From: Arthrobacter sp. PM3
GTDB taxonomy: Bacteria; Actinomycetota; Actinomycetes; Actinomycetales; Micrococcaceae
Assembly (NCBI RefSeq): GCF_003352915.1
Contig: NZ_CP022314.1
Span: forward strand, 917,514-981,513
Direction of reading: 5' to 3'
Length of the DNA: 64,000 nt
The notes below the pieces were generated by a model, which did no database searches, was not told the DNA's origin, and worked only from the letters and a program-made list of their open reading frames with translations. Of this stretch, positions 34,387-42,927 are shown piece by piece. The position numbers and the translations under genes were made by a program. Each line of letters starts with the position of its first letter. Positions within the stretch are counted from its first letter, which is position 1.

Positions 34387-35712
34387 TCAGCAGCCGGGCG
34401 GCCTGTATTCGTAGGTTCCCGCATCGGCCGCGCCCTGGCCCTGGCAGTCGGCGCCCTGGGTGGCGGTCCTGCCGTCCAGGTCCGCGGGGAAAGGACTCGC
34501 CCCGGCCCGATCGATGGCAGGGCTCCCCGCGGCGAGGTGGAGGTCCGCGGGCGCGTTCACGAAGCCGGCAGGTTCGGTGGTGGACGTGGCGCTGGGAACG
34601 ATATTGGTGGGGCCGTTGAGGACATTGCTTTCCTCGGTCCAGCCGGAGCCGTCCATCCACAGCGAGTTGCGGACCGCCACAAGGATGTTGGCCCTGATGA
34701 CCGTGGACTTCGGGCAAGAGGCGTGGCAGACGACCGCCTGGGAGTCCTGGCCGTCCAGCCACACGGTGTTGTGCTCGAACGTGGTGCCGTTGGTCGGGCC
34801 GAAGGAGGAAGTATCGCCGCGGGCGATCAGCCCCATGGCCTGGGCACAATCAGGCACGCAGGTGGCCCTGATGAGGTTGTAGCTGTACGTATTGCCGTCG
34901 GCGGTGCCACTCCGGCCGCGGCCGATTTCGGAGAAGACGTTGTTGTCCACCGCCACGTTGTGGTGGATTTTGTTCCGGTTGCCGTTATAGATCTCGAATG
35001 CGCTGCCGTCATGGCCGAAGTCATAGGACAACGCGGTGGAACCTGCGACGGTGTTGCCGGAGAATTCGTTGTCGCTGCCGTTGATGAGGAAGCCGAAGGC
35101 ACCGGAGTCGTCGCTGCAGTCCACGGCGGCTTTAGTGTCGCAACCCGTCCCCGGGGTATTGACGTTCATGATGTTGTTATCGGTGACCGTGTTGTTGACG
35201 TAGCTGCCGAAGTCGGAGCCCTCGCTGACCTTGATGCCCGCGGCGTTGTTCCGCGCGGCAGAGTTCCGCACGAGGTTGTGGTTCCCGTAGATGCTGATGC
35301 CCGCATAACCGCACGAGTCCGCCTGCAGGCCGTCCACAGCAATGAAGCTCCCGTCCAACCTGACGCAGGTGCCCTGCAGCCCTCCCGTGATGACTGGCAG
35401 CTCCCCGGTTCCGTAGGCATTGAATGTGATTCTGAGCCGGGTGGTGCCGCTCCTGCTGACTGTGAGGCCGCCGGAGAACACGTCACCGCGGCGGAAGCTG
35501 ACGGAGTCGCCGGGATGCAGCACCGCGGCGTTGACCTTATCGAGGCTCGCCCACGCGGACTCGGGCGACGCCCCGTCGTTGCTGTCGCGGCCGTCCGCGC
35601 TCACGTAATACGTGGCCCCGGCCGCCGACGCCGGCGCAGAGGCGCCGCCCAGCAGGCCGCCCAGGAACAGCAAAATGACCAGTGTGGCGGCGGCTGTGGG
35701 CCTGATCTTCAT
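34387..35712 (-). CDS. Secreted right-handed parallel beta-helix protein
   Basis: A 441-residue exported protein. A Sec signal peptide (residues 1-30, hydrophobic LVILLFLGGLLGG, cleavage near ASAAG) is followed by YYVSADGRDSNDGASPESAW, the usual start of pectate-lyase-like and polysaccharide-lyase beta-helices. Coil repeats follow: GNHNLVRNSAARNNAAGIKV, GSDNEFSGNTVAGS and NRNKIHHNVAVDNNVFSEIG. The C-terminus LHLAAGSPAIDRAG and DAGTYEY is the common terminal cap. About a dozen cysteines, several closely paired, suggest disulfides. It probably binds or cleaves plant polysaccharide such as pectin or arabinan; no catalytic residues can be assigned. It is next to the arabinose transporter, on the same strand. 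Confidence 0.8.
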   Translation of the reverse strand: MKIRPTAAATLVILLFLGGLLGGASAPASAAGATYYVSADGRDSNDGASPESAWASLDKVNAAVLHPGDSVSFRRGDVFSGGLTVSRSGTTRLRITFNAYGTGELPVITGGLQGTCVRLDGSFIAVDGLQADSCGYAGISIYGNHNLVRNSAARNNAAGIKVSEGSDFGSYVNNTVTDNNIMNVNTPGTGCDTKAAVDCSDDSGAFGFLINGSDNEFSGNTVAGSTALSYDFGHDGSAFEIYNGNRNKIHHNVAVDNNVFSEIGRGRSGTADGNTYSYNLIRATCVPDCAQAMGLIARGDTSSFGPTNGTTFEHNTVWLDGQDSQAVVCHASCPKSTVIRANILVAVRNSLWMDGSGWTEESNVLNGPTNIVPSATSTTEPAGFVNAPADLHLAAGSPAIDRAGASPFPADLDGRTATQGADCQGQGAADAGTYEYRPPGC

Positions 35713-35736
35713 GGATGCACCTGGGTTCTCGCCATG

Positions 35737-35748
35737 TATCCGCGGATA
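35737..35748 (-). promoter_or_regulatory. 12-bp palindrome upstream of beta-helix gene
   Basis: TATCCGCGGATA is a perfect palindrome 24 bp before the start of the secreted protein gene, between that start and the large hairpin. It may be an operator; no other copy was noticed in the window. Confidence 0.4.
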
Positions 35749-35751
35749 TCC

Positions 35752-35794
35752 GGGTGCCGCTGCGCTCCGCGTCCGGCGGAGCGCAGCGGCACCC
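35752..35794 (-). terminator. Perfect 19-bp hairpin between mmuM and beta-helix gene
   Basis: The arms at 35752-35770 and 35776-35794 are perfectly complementary with a five-base loop GTCCG. The left arm begins GGGTGCCGCTGCGCTCCG. It is 96 bp after the end of the reverse-strand methyltransferase gene and 40 bp before the beta-helix gene. No T-run follows. It most likely ends the methyltransferase transcript. Confidence 0.7.
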
Positions 35795-35890
35795 TGAGTG
35801 GCTTAACGCTATGAGGGCGCCAGATCCAAGTCAATGAATCCGGCTCGGGCAGCGCCCAGCCCGGCAAGCACCTTCCGGCCAGGGCCGTCC

Positions 35891-36859
35891 CTAGGGTCCC
35901 GCCACGGCGGCAATGTCCAGCGGGGTAGTCCGGCAGCATCCCCCGACGAGCCGGGCACCGAGGGAACGCCAGATCGGCGCCCCCTCGGCGAGGCTTGCCG
36001 GCGCTGGAGTGTCGCGGCCAGCCAGGCTGCCCGCGTCCCTGCCACCCGTCACGGCCGGCCCCCACGTTTTGGTGACTGCGTCATAGCTTTCGCCGGAATT
36101 TGGGTACGCGATCAGGGGTGTGTCGGTGGCTTTGCCCAGAGCCCGCAGGGACGGGGAGACCAGCCCCAGCGGCACACAGTTCACGCCTATCGCCACCACG
36201 AGCGGTTGCCCGCTGAAGAAGTTTGCCACCTCAGCCAGAGGCGTACCGTCGCTGATGTGCCCGCCGTCCCGCAGCGTGAAGGAGAACCAGGATTCGACGT
36301 CGAACTCTTTCACGAGTGCCAGCAGCGCGTCGGCCTCCGGCAACGACGGCAGGGTTTCACAAGCGAGGAAGTCCGCTCCGGCCTCCACCAGCGCCGCAAT
36401 CCGGGGGCGGTGGAATTCCATGAAGTCGTCGCGGCTGAGAACGTAGTCGCCCCGGTATTCGGATCCGTCCGCGAGGTACGCCCCGTAGGGCCCGACCGAT
36501 CCTCCAATGAGCAGGGGGCCGGCATCCGCATTTTCGGCCAGGTACTCGCGGCGTGCTTCGTCGGCCAGGCGCACGCTCAAGGCCACCAGCCCCAGGGCTT
36601 CTTCCTCGTCGATGCCGCGCCGGGCAAATCCCAGGGGTGTGGCCTGGTAGCTCGCCGTGATGGCGGCCGTAGCTCCGGCGCGGAAGTAATCGTGATGGAC
36701 GCGCTTGATCAACTGCGGCTGTTCCAGCAGTACTTTTGCCGACCACAGAGGGTCTTCCAGGTTGCAGCCGTGCGCCTCCAGCTCGGTGGCGAGGGCACCG
36801 TCCACTGTGAGGTTCGCTCCGGAATTGAGGAGGAGGGAGAGCTTTGCGTTAGTAGGCAT
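35891..36859 (-). CDS. mmuM: Homocysteine S-methyltransferase
   Basis: A 322-residue betaine-homocysteine-methyltransferase-type enzyme that transfers a methyl group, usually from S-methylmethionine, to homocysteine, giving methionine. Zinc-binding cysteines are visible in IGVNC and in LVGGCCRTTP near the C-terminus. DGALATELEAHGCNLEDPLWS and ITASYQATPLGFARRG also fit MmuM. The open frame reaches 36988, but the ATG at 36859 has GGAG upstream and gives the family length; an alternative is 36901. An MmuP-like permease is encoded 5 kb away at 41188-42627, so import and use of S-methylmethionine may be linked. Confidence 0.88.
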   Translation of the reverse strand: MPTNAKLSLLLNSGANLTVDGALATELEAHGCNLEDPLWSAKVLLEQPQLIKRVHHDYFRAGATAAITASYQATPLGFARRGIDEEEALGLVALSVRLADEARREYLAENADAGPLLIGGSVGPYGAYLADGSEYRGDYVLSRDDFMEFHRPRIAALVEAGADFLACETLPSLPEADALLALVKEFDVESWFSFTLRDGGHISDGTPLAEVANFFSGQPLVVAIGVNCVPLGLVSPSLRALGKATDTPLIAYPNSGESYDAVTKTWGPAVTGGRDAGSLAGRDTPAPASLAEGAPIWRSLGARLVGGCCRTTPLDIAAVAGP

Positions 36860-37071
36860 CGTTTGGGGCTCCAAGCGGTTCGGTTCGTTGTTGACTGCCA
36901 TGCGGACGCGACGCCTCGTGGTCCGGCAATGCAAGCTAGCACACCGTCGGGCGACACGGTCATCACCCCAAGTGTGCGTAATAAGCATTTTTCAATGCTT
37001 GTAATGAACATCACTCTATGCCACCATGGCATCCAGAACACCTTTTGTGACCCCGCAGGAAGAGGCATCCC

Positions 37072-37521
37072 TTGAAAATTGAAATGAAAGCAGTACGCAA
37101 ACTGCGCGTGCATTGGCCCATAGCCTCGGAAACGCTCGCCCGGCTCAGCAAAGGAGACGCAGACGCACTAAAGGACGAGGCAGGCATCGCGGCGCTGCTC
37201 CAGGCCCTGTCGGAATCCCCGGATCTAGGAGATTTTGGCAACTACCGGCATGTCTTCGAATCCGGAGTCGGTTTCGAAGGGTTTACCTGCGCGGAGGGCG
37301 CAAACCCTACGCTGGGTCAGGTGGGCCAGCGGACCATTTCGCCAACCTTCGTCTTCACGACGTATTTCGACGCGCTGCTCGATGAAGCCACAGTGGAACG
37401 CTTCCTCCAGCGCATCATCGACATCCACCCCTGGGAGGTGCCTGTCATTGAACTGACCGGGCCAATCACCGTCTCCAGCACCGCACTTCCGGCATTCAGT
37501 GAGAGCGGGGCCGCGCGATGA
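37072..37521 (+). CDS. Unrecognised 149-aa protein coupled to a cyclase gene
   Basis: I do not recognise this protein. It starts with TTG, six bases after AGAGG; the in-frame ATG four codons later has no ribosome site. No signal peptide or membrane helix. The C-terminal half, PTFVFTTYFDALLDEATVERFLQ and IDIHPWEVPVIELTGPI, looks like an alpha/beta unit similar in flavour to small dimeric barrel or tautomerase-type proteins, but I cannot place it. The stop overlaps the start of the following cyclase gene by four bases, so the two products are probably made in equal amounts and may work on the same compound. Confidence 0.65.
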   Translation: MKIEMKAVRKLRVHWPIASETLARLSKGDADALKDEAGIAALLQALSESPDLGDFGNYRHVFESGVGFEGFTCAEGANPTLGQVGQRTISPTFVFTTYFDALLDEATVERFLQRIIDIHPWEVPVIELTGPITVSSTALPAFSESGAAR

Positions 37522-38270
37522 TTGAAGCCGCCACGGCCGGACTTTGGAACGATCTGCAGCCGCTGCTGGCAGGCAGATCGTTCACCGATCTGACGCACGC
37601 CTTCCACCCCGGCCAGCCACATTTTCCGGCATTCCCCGACGAACAAAGAGAGGCCCTCTTCGACCTGGAGAACGGCGATGGATTCACCGCCCATCGCTAT
37701 TCGATCGTGGGCCAGTGGGGAACGCACGTGGATCCGCCCTCGCACTTCATCCGCGGAGGACGCACGTTGGACCAGATTCCCGTGGAGGACATGGTCCTCC
37801 CGCTGGTCATCCTCGACATCACCTCGCGGGTCGCGGAAGACGCCGATGCCACGCCCACCGTCGAGGACATCCATGCATGGGAGCGCCGCAATGGTGCCAT
37901 CATGCCCGGGGCCTTTGTGGCATTGCGGACCGGCTGGAGCCGCCGCTGGCCCGACACCGGTGCCATGGCAAACCGGGATGAGGAGGGGATCAGCCATACG
38001 CCGGGATGGTCGCAGGAGGTCCTCTCCTTCCTGATTGAGGAGCGCTCGGTTACCGCCGTCGGCCATGAGCAGACGGATACGGATCCGGGGAGCGCCACAT
38101 CCCGCCAGGACTTCACCTTGGAGACCTACGTCCTGGCGCAGAACCGGTGGCAGATCGAGCTGATGGCCAACCTGGACGGGCTTCCGGAAGCAGGCGCGAT
38201 CCTCATTGCGAGCTGGCCGAAGCCGCTGCAAGGCAGCGGGTTTCCGGCCCGGGTCTTCGCCATCCACTAG
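37518..38270 (+). CDS. Cyclase-family metal hydrolase (kynurenine formamidase-like)
   Basis: A 250-residue cyclase-superfamily protein. FTDLTHAFHPGQPHFPAF at residues 19-36 and GQWGTHVDPPSHF at about 72-84 (the H-G-T-H-x-D-x-P-x-H motif with Trp for the first His) carry the likely metal ligands; GAFVALRTGWSRRW is also typical. Members hydrolyse formamides, lactones or cyclic amides. The first His of the motif is replaced, which may change the metal site. It is translationally coupled to the unknown protein before it and followed by an IclR regulator 32 bp later. Confidence 0.82.
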   Translation: MIEAATAGLWNDLQPLLAGRSFTDLTHAFHPGQPHFPAFPDEQREALFDLENGDGFTAHRYSIVGQWGTHVDPPSHFIRGGRTLDQIPVEDMVLPLVILDITSRVAEDADATPTVEDIHAWERRNGAIMPGAFVALRTGWSRRWPDTGAMANRDEEGISHTPGWSQEVLSFLIEERSVTAVGHEQTDTDPGSATSRQDFTLETYVLAQNRWQIELMANLDGLPEAGAILIASWPKPLQGSGFPARVFAIH

Positions 38271-38302
38271 GACGCCCCGGTCCAGTGGCTAGAATCGGTT
38301 TC

Positions 38303-39091
38303 ATGTCTAAGACGTCCAGCATGGGCCGGGGAATCATGGCGGTCCTGGCAGTCGGCGCCCGCAGTACCGGAGGGCTGCCTGGCGGAACAGTTGCTGACAT
38401 AGCTGCTGATCTTGGCCGGGACCGCAGCCAGGTGTCGCGCAGCCTCCGGACCGCCGAGCAAGAGGGATTCCTGGCACGCGGCGGGCAGAGGTCGTACACC
38501 CTGGACTGGTCGCTCCTGACCGATGCCCAGCTGTTGACAGAACAGCGTCTCCAGACGGACGGCGCGACTGCCCTGGAACGCCTGGCCGGAGAGACCGACG
38601 AAGGATGCTTCCTTGGCGTTCTGCGGGGTGACAGTACGGTCACCATCGGCGAGCGCGTTCCGGCAAGCAGCAACATGGTCGGCTCCTGGCTGGGCCGGCC
38701 CTACCCGGCTTTCTGCAGTGACGCCGGCCAGGCGTTGCTGTGGGAGGCGTCCGACGCTGAGGTCCGGAACATCTTCTCCGGCGTCCCGTTCGTCCGGCAC
38801 GGCCCTAATACACCGCTTGACGTCGAGGACTTCCTGTCACGACTGCACGGGGCGCGGGCCCGGGGATACTCCGTTGTCGATGAGGAAGCCGAACCGGGGC
38901 TGTATTCCCTGGCCGTTCCGATTCGGGACTTCAAGGGCGACGTGGTGGCAGCCTTGCAGGTGGTGGGCACCAAGACACGCCTGGAGCCGCGGCACGAACT
39001 CTGCGCCACGGCCTTGGTTTCCTGGGGGGAGTGGCTTGAGTCCAGGCTCGGGCATGCCGTGCAGAAGAACCCGACGGCGGGTCAGGTGTGA
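38303..39091 (+). CDS. IclR-family transcriptional regulator
   Basis: A 262-residue IclR-type regulator. The winged helix-turn-helix (residues 10-60) contains GTVADIAADLGRDRSQVSRSLRTAEQ; the C-terminal effector domain contains RPYPAFCSDAGQALLW and RARGYSVVDEEAEPGLYSLAVPI, the classical IclR ligand region. The frame is open upstream over the cyclase gene; the ATG here follows a weak ribosome site. It probably controls the two genes at 37072-38270. It is convergent with a second, related IclR gene. Confidence 0.87.
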   Translation: MSKTSSMGRGIMAVLAVGARSTGGLPGGTVADIAADLGRDRSQVSRSLRTAEQEGFLARGGQRSYTLDWSLLTDAQLLTEQRLQTDGATALERLAGETDEGCFLGVLRGDSTVTIGERVPASSNMVGSWLGRPYPAFCSDAGQALLWEASDAEVRNIFSGVPFVRHGPNTPLDVEDFLSRLHGARARGYSVVDEEAEPGLYSLAVPIRDFKGDVVAALQVVGTKTRLEPRHELCATALVSWGEWLESRLGHAVQKNPTAGQV

Positions 39092-39107
39092 CACCCGGAA
39101 CGATGCA

Positions 39108-39908
39108 TTAGCTGGCAAGGTCCTTCCGGCCGGCGTCGGTCCGCGTGCGGCCGTCCACCGATCCCAGCCGCGCCGCTGCTGACGTAAGAGCCGCCGCAAT
39201 GTCATCGGCCCTGGAGATGATCTCGGCCCGGCCGCCCAGGACGCTGAGCGAGGCAAGGATGGAGCCGGCGGCGCCGCGTACCGGAACTGCCAGTTCGTAG
39301 ACTCCGTGCTCGAATTCCTCTTCCGCGACAATGTAGCCCCGCACCCTGTCGCGCTCCATCAGGTCGGCAACCTCCTGGGTCGAATGGGCCGCCCCCGGAC
39401 CGCCGACGCCGATGAAGTTCACGTCGCCGAGGAGGGTTTGGAGGGCCGGCTCCGGTTCGTCCCACAGCAGGGCCCGGCCGGCCCCGGTGCACCACACGGG
39501 CGTCACCATGCCGGGTTTGACGAAGCTTCCGGGGACCGCGTCGTTGCTGGAGGCGCGCAGGAGAATGACGCGGAAGCCCTCGCGGGCACAAACCCTGGCT
39601 CTCAGTCCGAAAGAAGCCACCAGAGCCTCAAGTTCAGTTCTCGATTCACGGACCCATCCGGCATTCAGCGCCGCGGCCAGGCCGAAAAAACGCGGGCCGG
39701 TTCGGAACGGGCCACGTTCGACCCGTTCCAGCAGTCCCAGCTCGCACAACTCCTGCGTCAGCCGGGAGACACGGCTCTGTTCCATGTCCAGCTCGGATGC
39801 CAGCTGGGAAACCCCGAGAAGCCGCCTGCCCCTCTTCTCCCGGTCCGCGACCAGCCGAACTATGCGAAGCCCCTGGGCCACGGATGACGCTTCCGCGGAT
39901 GCATCCAC
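39108..39908 (-). CDS. IclR-family transcriptional regulator
   Basis: A 266-residue IclR protein. Helix-turn-helix: LGVSQLASELDMEQSRVSRLTQEL; effector domain: PVWCTGAGRALLWDEPEP and RVRGYIVAEEEFEHGVYELAVPV. The reading frame is open to 40127, but GTG at 39908 has AAGGAG eight bases upstream and gives a normal IclR start. It begins 37 bp after the racemase stop and is the last gene of a permease-racemase-regulator unit. It is a paralogue of the convergent IclR gene at 38303. It may control the divergent promoter region at 42628-42927. Confidence 0.87.
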   Translation of the reverse strand: MDASAEASSVAQGLRIVRLVADREKRGRRLLGVSQLASELDMEQSRVSRLTQELCELGLLERVERGPFRTGPRFFGLAAALNAGWVRESRTELEALVASFGLRARVCAREGFRVILLRASSNDAVPGSFVKPGMVTPVWCTGAGRALLWDEPEPALQTLLGDVNFIGVGGPGAAHSTQEVADLMERDRVRGYIVAEEEFEHGVYELAVPVRGAAGSILASLSVLGGRAEIISRADDIAAALTSAAARLGSVDGRTRTDAGRKDLAS

Positions 39909-39945
39909 GCTGCACGCTCCTTCCACCCGATACCTACGCCCATTC

Positions 39946-41109
39946 TCACATGTGCTCGTCGTTGACCCGGATGCGGTTTCCTTGCGCCCACACAGTGTAG
40001 AGGTCCGCGAGTATCGCTGAATTAGCTGCCTCCAGCTCCGCGGGAGCGATTTCGGCGTCCCCTTGCCGCCCGAACAGCACGACTTCGTCTCCCGGCGCAA
40101 CGTCCGGCAGGTCGGTGACGTCGACAACCATCGAATTCATGGACACGACGTCGACTATGGGCGCGCGTTGTCCGCGGACAAGCACGCTTCCCTGCTTGGC
40201 CAGTGCCCGCCGGTAGCCGTCGCCGTAGCCTGCTGTCACGGACGCCAGTCGGGATTCGCGGCCGAGAGTGTGGGTCAGCCCGTAGCCGACCTTCGTCCCG
40301 GCGGCATAGCGATTGATGGAAGCGATCCGGGCCTTGAAAGCCAGGCACCGCTGGAACTGCGGCGTGGTCAGCCCCGAATCGCCGTAAAGCGCTGCCCCGG
40401 CCCGGACCATGTCCAGCCACGAGTGGCCCACATGCAGCGCGGCATAGGAATTGGCGCAGTGCAGCAGCACCTCCTGCCGGGGAGTTCCGGTCAGCTGAAG
40501 CAACCTCAGCGCCTGGCTCTGAAAACGTGAAAGAGCCGCTTCGATATGGCTGGTGTCGTCCGTGGGAAAGTGCGTCATGATGCCGGCCAGCTGAAGCCCC
40601 GGGTGGTTCACAATCGCCGCCGCCGTTGCCCGCCCCGGCGCGGAGGAGACGTCGAGGCTGTGCCTGCTGATGCCGGAGGAGTTGATGTCGAGGTGGATGC
40701 GCACCGTCTTCCCCGCGCCGGCAGCGATCCTGTGCATCTGCCATGCGCTCTGCGGGTCGGCTACAAGTTCTTCGATGTCATAGCACATGCCGGCCGCGAC
40801 TTCCTGCGGCGCGGCCGCCCGCACACGCAGGATCCGGCCCGTATGACCGCAGCGGCGTGCGATAGCCGCCTCCTCGTTACTGCCTACCCCGATGAACGGA
40901 ACGCCCAGGCGAACGAGGGACGGCAGCAGAAGATCCGCCCCATGGCCGTAGGCATGGGATTTGATCACTGCACACAGCAGCGCCCGGTGATCGAGCATGG
41001 ACAGGAAATTCCGGACGTTTGACTCGAAAGCGGCAGCGTCAATCTCCAGCCAGTTCCCGGCGTTCCGGCCCGCACTGCGCAGTTGTTGCATCAAGTCTGG
41101 TGAGTTCAT
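39946..41109 (-). CDS. PLP-dependent alanine/broad-specificity amino-acid racemase
   Basis: A 387-residue fold-type III racemase. PLP lysine in CAVIKSHAYGHG (about residue 50; the usual form is VKADAYGHG); catalytic tyrosine region SVTAGYGDGYRRAL. GYGLTHTL and VDVVSMNSMVVDV also align with alanine racemases, but the usual MDQ reads MNS, so specificity may differ. No signal peptide, so it is cytoplasmic, unlike many secreted broad-specificity racemases. It sits between an amino-acid permease and an IclR gene, which points to catabolism of a D-amino acid and not to cell-wall D-alanine supply. Confidence 0.85.
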   Translation of the reverse strand: MNSPDLMQQLRSAGRNAGNWLEIDAAAFESNVRNFLSMLDHRALLCAVIKSHAYGHGADLLLPSLVRLGVPFIGVGSNEEAAIARRCGHTGRILRVRAAAPQEVAAGMCYDIEELVADPQSAWQMHRIAAGAGKTVRIHLDINSSGISRHSLDVSSAPGRATAAAIVNHPGLQLAGIMTHFPTDDTSHIEAALSRFQSQALRLLQLTGTPRQEVLLHCANSYAALHVGHSWLDMVRAGAALYGDSGLTTPQFQRCLAFKARIASINRYAAGTKVGYGLTHTLGRESRLASVTAGYGDGYRRALAKQGSVLVRGQRAPIVDVVSMNSMVVDVTDLPDVAPGDEVVLFGRQGDAEIAPAELEAANSAILADLYTVWAQGNRIRVNDEHM

Positions 41110-41187
41110 GGCCTCTCCATAGGACAGCTTCGCGGCGGGGAAGGATGCCCCGCCGCGAAGCTGAGTAGACGATGGCTGATGACGGCG

Positions 41188-42627
41188 TCAGGACGCCTGG
41201 TTCGCCCGCGCCGGGCGACCGTACTTGAAATGGAAGAAGGCGTAGCAGGCGCCAACAAAAGCGACGCCGAAATAGAGGGCCGCCACCTGGTTCGGGTCAA
41301 AGGCAATACCGATGAGCGAAATGAGACACAGCGAGAAGGCCAGGATCGGCACCAGCGGGAACAGCGGCGCCTTGTAGGGAAGGGCAGAGACATCGCCGCC
41401 GTTCCTGACGAAGGACCGCCGGTGGAAGAAGTGCGAGGCAGTGATGGACATCCAGACCCCGACGACGGCAAACCCCGCCACCGACACGAGAGCCAGGTAG
41501 ACGGTTTCGGGTGCAACGACACTGCTGATGAGCGACGCCAGGCCGCCGAGCATGCTGACGGAGAGGGCGATCATGGGGATCCCGCGGCGGGTCAGCTTCT
41601 TCAGCACCAGGGGGGCGTGCCCTTCGTCAGCAAGGGAGTAGAGCATCCGGGCGCAGGAGAAGAGTCCGCTGTTTCCGGCGGAGAGCAGCGCGGTGATGAT
41701 GACGAAGTTCATGATGTCGGCGGCAAACGGAATGCCGATGGACGAGAAGACCGTCACGAACGGACTTTCATCCAGCCCGACCTGCTCGAACGGGATGGTG
41801 GCAGCGATGACGGCGATGGCGCCGACGAAGAAGATCAGCAGGCGGATGACTGTGCTGCGCATGGCCTTGGGGATGCTGGTGGCGGGGTCGGCAGTCTCGC
41901 CTGCTGCCACGCCAATGAGTTCGGAGCCGGAGAAGGCGTAGAACACCGCAAGTGCTGTGATGAGGACGCCGGTGAGGCCGTTGGGGAAAAGGCCGCCGGA
42001 GGTGTTGAAGTTCTCAAACAGGCTGGGGTGGTTGGCACCGGCACTGAGTGGGTGGAAGCCGAACAGCGCAGCGCCGCCGAAAACGATGAGGACCACGATT
42101 GCGCCGACCTTGACGATGGCAAACCAGAACTCGGATTCACCGAAGAACTTCGAGGAAACTGCGTTGAAGCCGAAGAGCACCGAGGCGAAGATGACGCACC
42201 AGACCCAGACGTCGACACCGGGGAACCAGCGCTGCATCAGCAGACCCGAGGCCGTGAACTCCGATCCGATGGCCACGGCCCAGCAGAGCCAGTAGAGCCA
42301 GGCCGTGACAAAGCCGGTGGCCGGGCCGATCGACCTCGCAGCGTAGATATGGAACGCGCCGGAGACCGGATAGGCGATGGCAAGTTCGCCGAGGCAGGCC
42401 ATCACCAGGTACACAACAAAGGCACCGATGAGATAGGCGATGACCGCCCCGAGCGGGCCGGCCTGGGAAATGGTGTAACCGGAGCTAAGGAACAGCCCGG
42501 ACCCGATCACCCCGCCCATGGCGATCATGATCAGGTGTCGCGCCCCCATGGACCGCCGGAGTCCGGAATCGGTCGACGGCGGCATCGTGGGCTGTGGTTC
42601 AAGCTGAACAGGTGCTGAGGGTTCCAT
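41188..42627 (-). CDS. APC-family amino-acid permease, MmuP-like
   Basis: A 479-residue permease with about twelve membrane helices. The first helix carries GGVIGSGLFLSSGYTISQAG; GELAIAYPVSGAFHIYAAR, WLYWLCWAVAIGSEFTASG and SELIGVAAGETADPATSIPKA follow. Across its length it resembles the S-methylmethionine permease MmuP as I remember it, more than CycA or LysP. The ATG at 42627 has GGGAG five bases upstream; a longer frame starts at 42702. Racemase and IclR genes follow on the same strand; homoserine dehydrogenase is divergent. Likely substrates are S-methylmethionine, homoserine or a related C4 amino acid. Confidence 0.85.
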   Translation of the reverse strand: MEPSAPVQLEPQPTMPPSTDSGLRRSMGARHLIMIAMGGVIGSGLFLSSGYTISQAGPLGAVIAYLIGAFVVYLVMACLGELAIAYPVSGAFHIYAARSIGPATGFVTAWLYWLCWAVAIGSEFTASGLLMQRWFPGVDVWVWCVIFASVLFGFNAVSSKFFGESEFWFAIVKVGAIVVLIVFGGAALFGFHPLSAGANHPSLFENFNTSGGLFPNGLTGVLITALAVFYAFSGSELIGVAAGETADPATSIPKAMRSTVIRLLIFFVGAIAVIAATIPFEQVGLDESPFVTVFSSIGIPFAADIMNFVIITALLSAGNSGLFSCARMLYSLADEGHAPLVLKKLTRRGIPMIALSVSMLGGLASLISSVVAPETVYLALVSVAGFAVVGVWMSITASHFFHRRSFVRNGGDVSALPYKAPLFPLVPILAFSLCLISLIGIAFDPNQVAALYFGVAFVGACYAFFHFKYGRPARANQAS

Positions 42628-42927
42628 GGTTTCTCCCAGGTGAGTGGACAGGTCTGATGCGAAAGGCGCGCACATCGCCCCGCGTCCGGGACGGGCCGCC
42701 ACCAGCGGTGCGGTGGCGATAGTGATGAAAGTAACACAAAACAGAGATTTTGGTCATTAAAAACATTTCATCATGCCTATGTTGCACGTAAGTTACTTCG
42801 AAGTGCCGATGGCGAATCGGCAGTCAGATGGTCACTTCGCCCTGTTTTAAGGTCACAATCACATGCACCGACGGACATGGAATGCGGCGAGCATTGGAGG
42901 ACAGACGTAACCCACTGAAGGAGCACC
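42628..42927. promoter_or_regulatory. AT-rich divergent promoter region
   Basis: This 300-bp gap serves both the permease-racemase-IclR unit (reverse) and the homoserine dehydrogenase unit (forward). The part 42720-42800 is unusually AT-rich for this genome. It contains AAGTAAC (about 42728) and its complement GTTACTT (about 42792), GATGAAA and TTTCATC inside these, and the palindrome ACTTCGAAGT (42795-42804). These are candidate IclR or Lrp/AsnC sites. Confidence 0.5.

Noticed and set aside
36860..37071. Possible SAM or related riboswitch before the homocysteine methyltransferase gene
   Set aside because: I looked for conserved stem-loop arrangements and found none; only ordinary divergent intergenic sequence.
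41179..42618. Forward open frame of 479 codons opposite the permease gene
   Set aside because: Highly charged (Asp, Glu, Gly, Arg) mirror of a membrane-protein gene; an artefact of hydrophobic codons read backwards.
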